From an uncultured Collinsella sp. (GTDB taxonomy: Bacteria; Actinomycetota; Coriobacteriia; Coriobacteriales; Coriobacteriaceae), in the NCBI GenBank assembly GCA_902478765.1, contig CABSMN010000079.1:1-6219 (forward strand): DNA of 6,219 nucleotides. The letters are read 5' to 3'. Below, piece after piece: positions 5,296 through 6,219 of this stretch. Each line of letters starts with the position of its first letter. Position 1 is the first letter of the stretch. The notes under the pieces were generated by a model that searched no databases, had not been told where the DNA came from, and was given only the letters and a program-made list of their open reading frames with translations. The position numbers were made by a program, and so were the translations under genes.

Positions 5296-6039
5296 ATGCC
5301 ACCGACTGAAGGGCTAACTGACGGTAAAGCAGCGATACCGCTGTACCAACAGGTTATTGATATCATCAAAAACGAAATCAACTCCGGCGCCTACAAGGCG
5401 GGCGCGCGGATACCCAACGAATTCGAATTGGCTGAGAGCTATAAAGTTGGCCGCGTTACCGTGCGACGCGCTATTGAGGAGCTCGTCCAACAGGGCTATC
5501 TAACGAAGCGGCAGGGGAAAGGCACGTTTGTCAATGCCCCCAAGCTTAAGCGCAAGATTCGCCAGAAGGATGACGTCCAGAGTTTTTCGGACGCATGCCG
5601 CGTTAACGGAATGGAGCCGGGGGCGTGCGTCATTTCGAGAAAGATACTGCCGGCGGATTCCACCGAAGCACAGTTCTTTGGTGTTCCCGTTGGAACTGAC
5701 TTGATTTGCGTTGAGCGCGTGCGTACTGCCGATGGCGTCCCTGTCATGCTCGAGAACAACATATACGTTTACGAGGACAACGCCTATCTATCAACGGCAC
5801 CTCTATCTAACCAATCCATTTTTGAGTTCGTGCGCAACCGGACGGGCCGCACGCCCGCGTTTACCGACCCGTGCACGCTCGAGATCGCGTGCGCGTCGCC
5901 CGAGGTCGCTCGACTGTTGGCAGTTCCCGTTGGCGAACCCTTGTTTTATATGGAAGCCTTCTTTTTCGATGAGCAGCGGCGGCCGTTTATCATCGGTCGT
6001 CAGCGAATCGTTGGGTCTCGCTACGTTTTTGACATCTAG
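5296..6039 (+). CDS. GntR-family transcriptional regulator (HutC subfamily, UTRA domain)
   Basis: This 247-aa protein has the standard HutC layout. A winged helix-turn-helix spans about residues 14-79: PLYQQV opens helix 1, IPNEFELAE leads into the recognition helix VGRVTVRRAIEELV (51-64), and the wing ends in GKGTFV. A UTRA ligand-binding domain follows (about 95-243), with the family's RVRTADGVPVMLENN strand-loop and the closing LFYMEAFFFD...FIIGRQRIVG block. HutC-type members are usually dimeric repressors released by a small ligand, often a sugar phosphate, amino sugar or histidine intermediate. The start follows GGAGAGGG (5285-5292). The length is normal for the subfamily. Its likely targets are its own gene or the adjacent deoC/HAD genes, but no shared operator sequence is evident, so both target and ligand are open. 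Confidence 0.94.
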   Translation: MPPTEGLTDGKAAIPLYQQVIDIIKNEINSGAYKAGARIPNEFELAESYKVGRVTVRRAIEELVQQGYLTKRQGKGTFVNAPKLKRKIRQKDDVQSFSDACRVNGMEPGACVISRKILPADSTEAQFFGVPVGTDLICVERVRTADGVPVMLENNIYVYEDNAYLSTAPLSNQSIFEFVRNRTGRTPAFTDPCTLEIACASPEVARLLAVPVGEPLFYMEAFFFDEQRRPFIIGRQRIVGSRYVFDI

Positions 6040-6049
6040 GACACTGCGA

Positions 6050-6089
6050 ATGGAAACGCCCGGTGGATCATCTCACCGGGCGCTTCCAT
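6050..6089. terminator. Long hairpin after the GntR gene, likely terminator
   Basis: CGCCCGGTG (6057-6065) pairs perfectly with CACCGGGCG (6074-6082) around an 8-nt loop. After one A-C mismatch the stem continues for 6 bp (ATGGAA 6050-6055 with TTCCAT 6084-6089). It begins 11 nt after the GntR stop codon. No U-tract follows on either strand, so termination may be inefficient or factor-assisted, or the hairpin may protect the 3' end. Confidence 0.6.
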
Positions 6090-6196
6090 ACCGTTCACGG
6101 CGCAAACGCAACCGTTCAACCGCGTTGTGGCAATCAGTTTGAAATTATCTTGATGAAGGAAAAAGCTGCTGGTAATCTATGGGACGTCATAGAACG

Positions 6197-6219
6197 CTGT
6201 CTCTTATACACATCTCCGA
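6197..6219 (-). other. Nextera/Tn5 sequencing adapter (artefact)
   Basis: CTGTCTCTTATACACATCT (6197-6215) is the Tn5 mosaic end in the opposite orientation to the one at the left edge, and the last four bases CCGA match the start of the reverse-complemented Nextera Read 2 tail. This is untrimmed adapter; genuine sequence ends at 6196. Confidence 0.98.

Noticed and set aside
5762..5775. The 13-mer ATATACGTTTACG in the GntR gene, also present in the inverted repeat upstream of deoC
   Set aside because: One chance match of this length is plausible in 6 kb, the GntR copy is in coding sequence, and it lacks the second arm of the palindrome.
6153..6196. Possible start of another gene at the right edge (ATG at 6153, MKEKAAGNLWDVIER)
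   Set aside because: Only 14 to 15 genuine codons are available, with no ribosome binding site upstream, and the frame then runs into adapter. A minus-strand frame entering from the edge and stopping near 6137 is equally possible. Neither can be supported.
1..6219. Inverted terminal repeats suggesting that the whole window is a transposon
   Set aside because: The repeats are the Tn5 mosaic ends of Nextera library adapters, with adapter tails outside them.

Overview
The window looks like one short-read metagenomic contig from a GC-rich gut bacterium. My best guess is a Coriobacteriia (Collinsella-like) actinobacterium. This rests on the base composition, strong AAGGAGG-type ribosome binding sites and the gene families present; it is inference, and no marker gene proves it. 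Both ends carry untrimmed Nextera (Tn5) adapter sequence (1-33 and 6197-6219), so genuine sequence runs from 34 to 6196 and nothing should be read across the ends.

Left part (34-1984, minus strand). A three-gene, leftward operon resembles part of a conjugative or mobilisable element. In transcription order it encodes an unrecognised 296-aa protein (1984-1094), a ClpP-family serine protease with an intact Ser-His-Asp triad (1030-413), and the N-terminal 129 residues of a VirD4/TraG-type coupling ATPase (420-34, cut by the contig end). The protease and ATPase genes overlap by 8 nt, and the ATPase ribosome binding site lies inside the protease gene. The ATPase starts only about 40 residues before its Walker A motif, so it lacks the usual N-terminal membrane anchor.

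Middle (1985-2755). About 770 bp without a convincing gene separates the two divergent blocks. It holds a short degenerate repeat next to the minus-strand operon, an AT-rich stretch, a perfect 14-bp hairpin (2505-2538), and two clean inverted repeats just upstream of deoC that look like operators or leader hairpins.

Right part (2756-6039, plus strand). This is a sugar-phosphate block: deoC (deoxyribose-phosphate aldolase), a Cof-type HAD phosphatase, a beta-phosphoglucomutase-like HAD hydrolase, and a GntR/HutC (UTRA) repressor. Intrinsic terminators lie between the two HAD genes (4445-4470) and before the regulator (5230-5268), and a hairpin follows the regulator. The block is therefore probably several transcription units rather than one operon. 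DeoC splits deoxyribose 5-phosphate into glyceraldehyde 3-phosphate and acetaldehyde; the HAD enzymes may dephosphorylate or isomerise sugar phosphates, and the UTRA regulator probably senses a sugar or sugar phosphate. That functional link is inferred from proximity.
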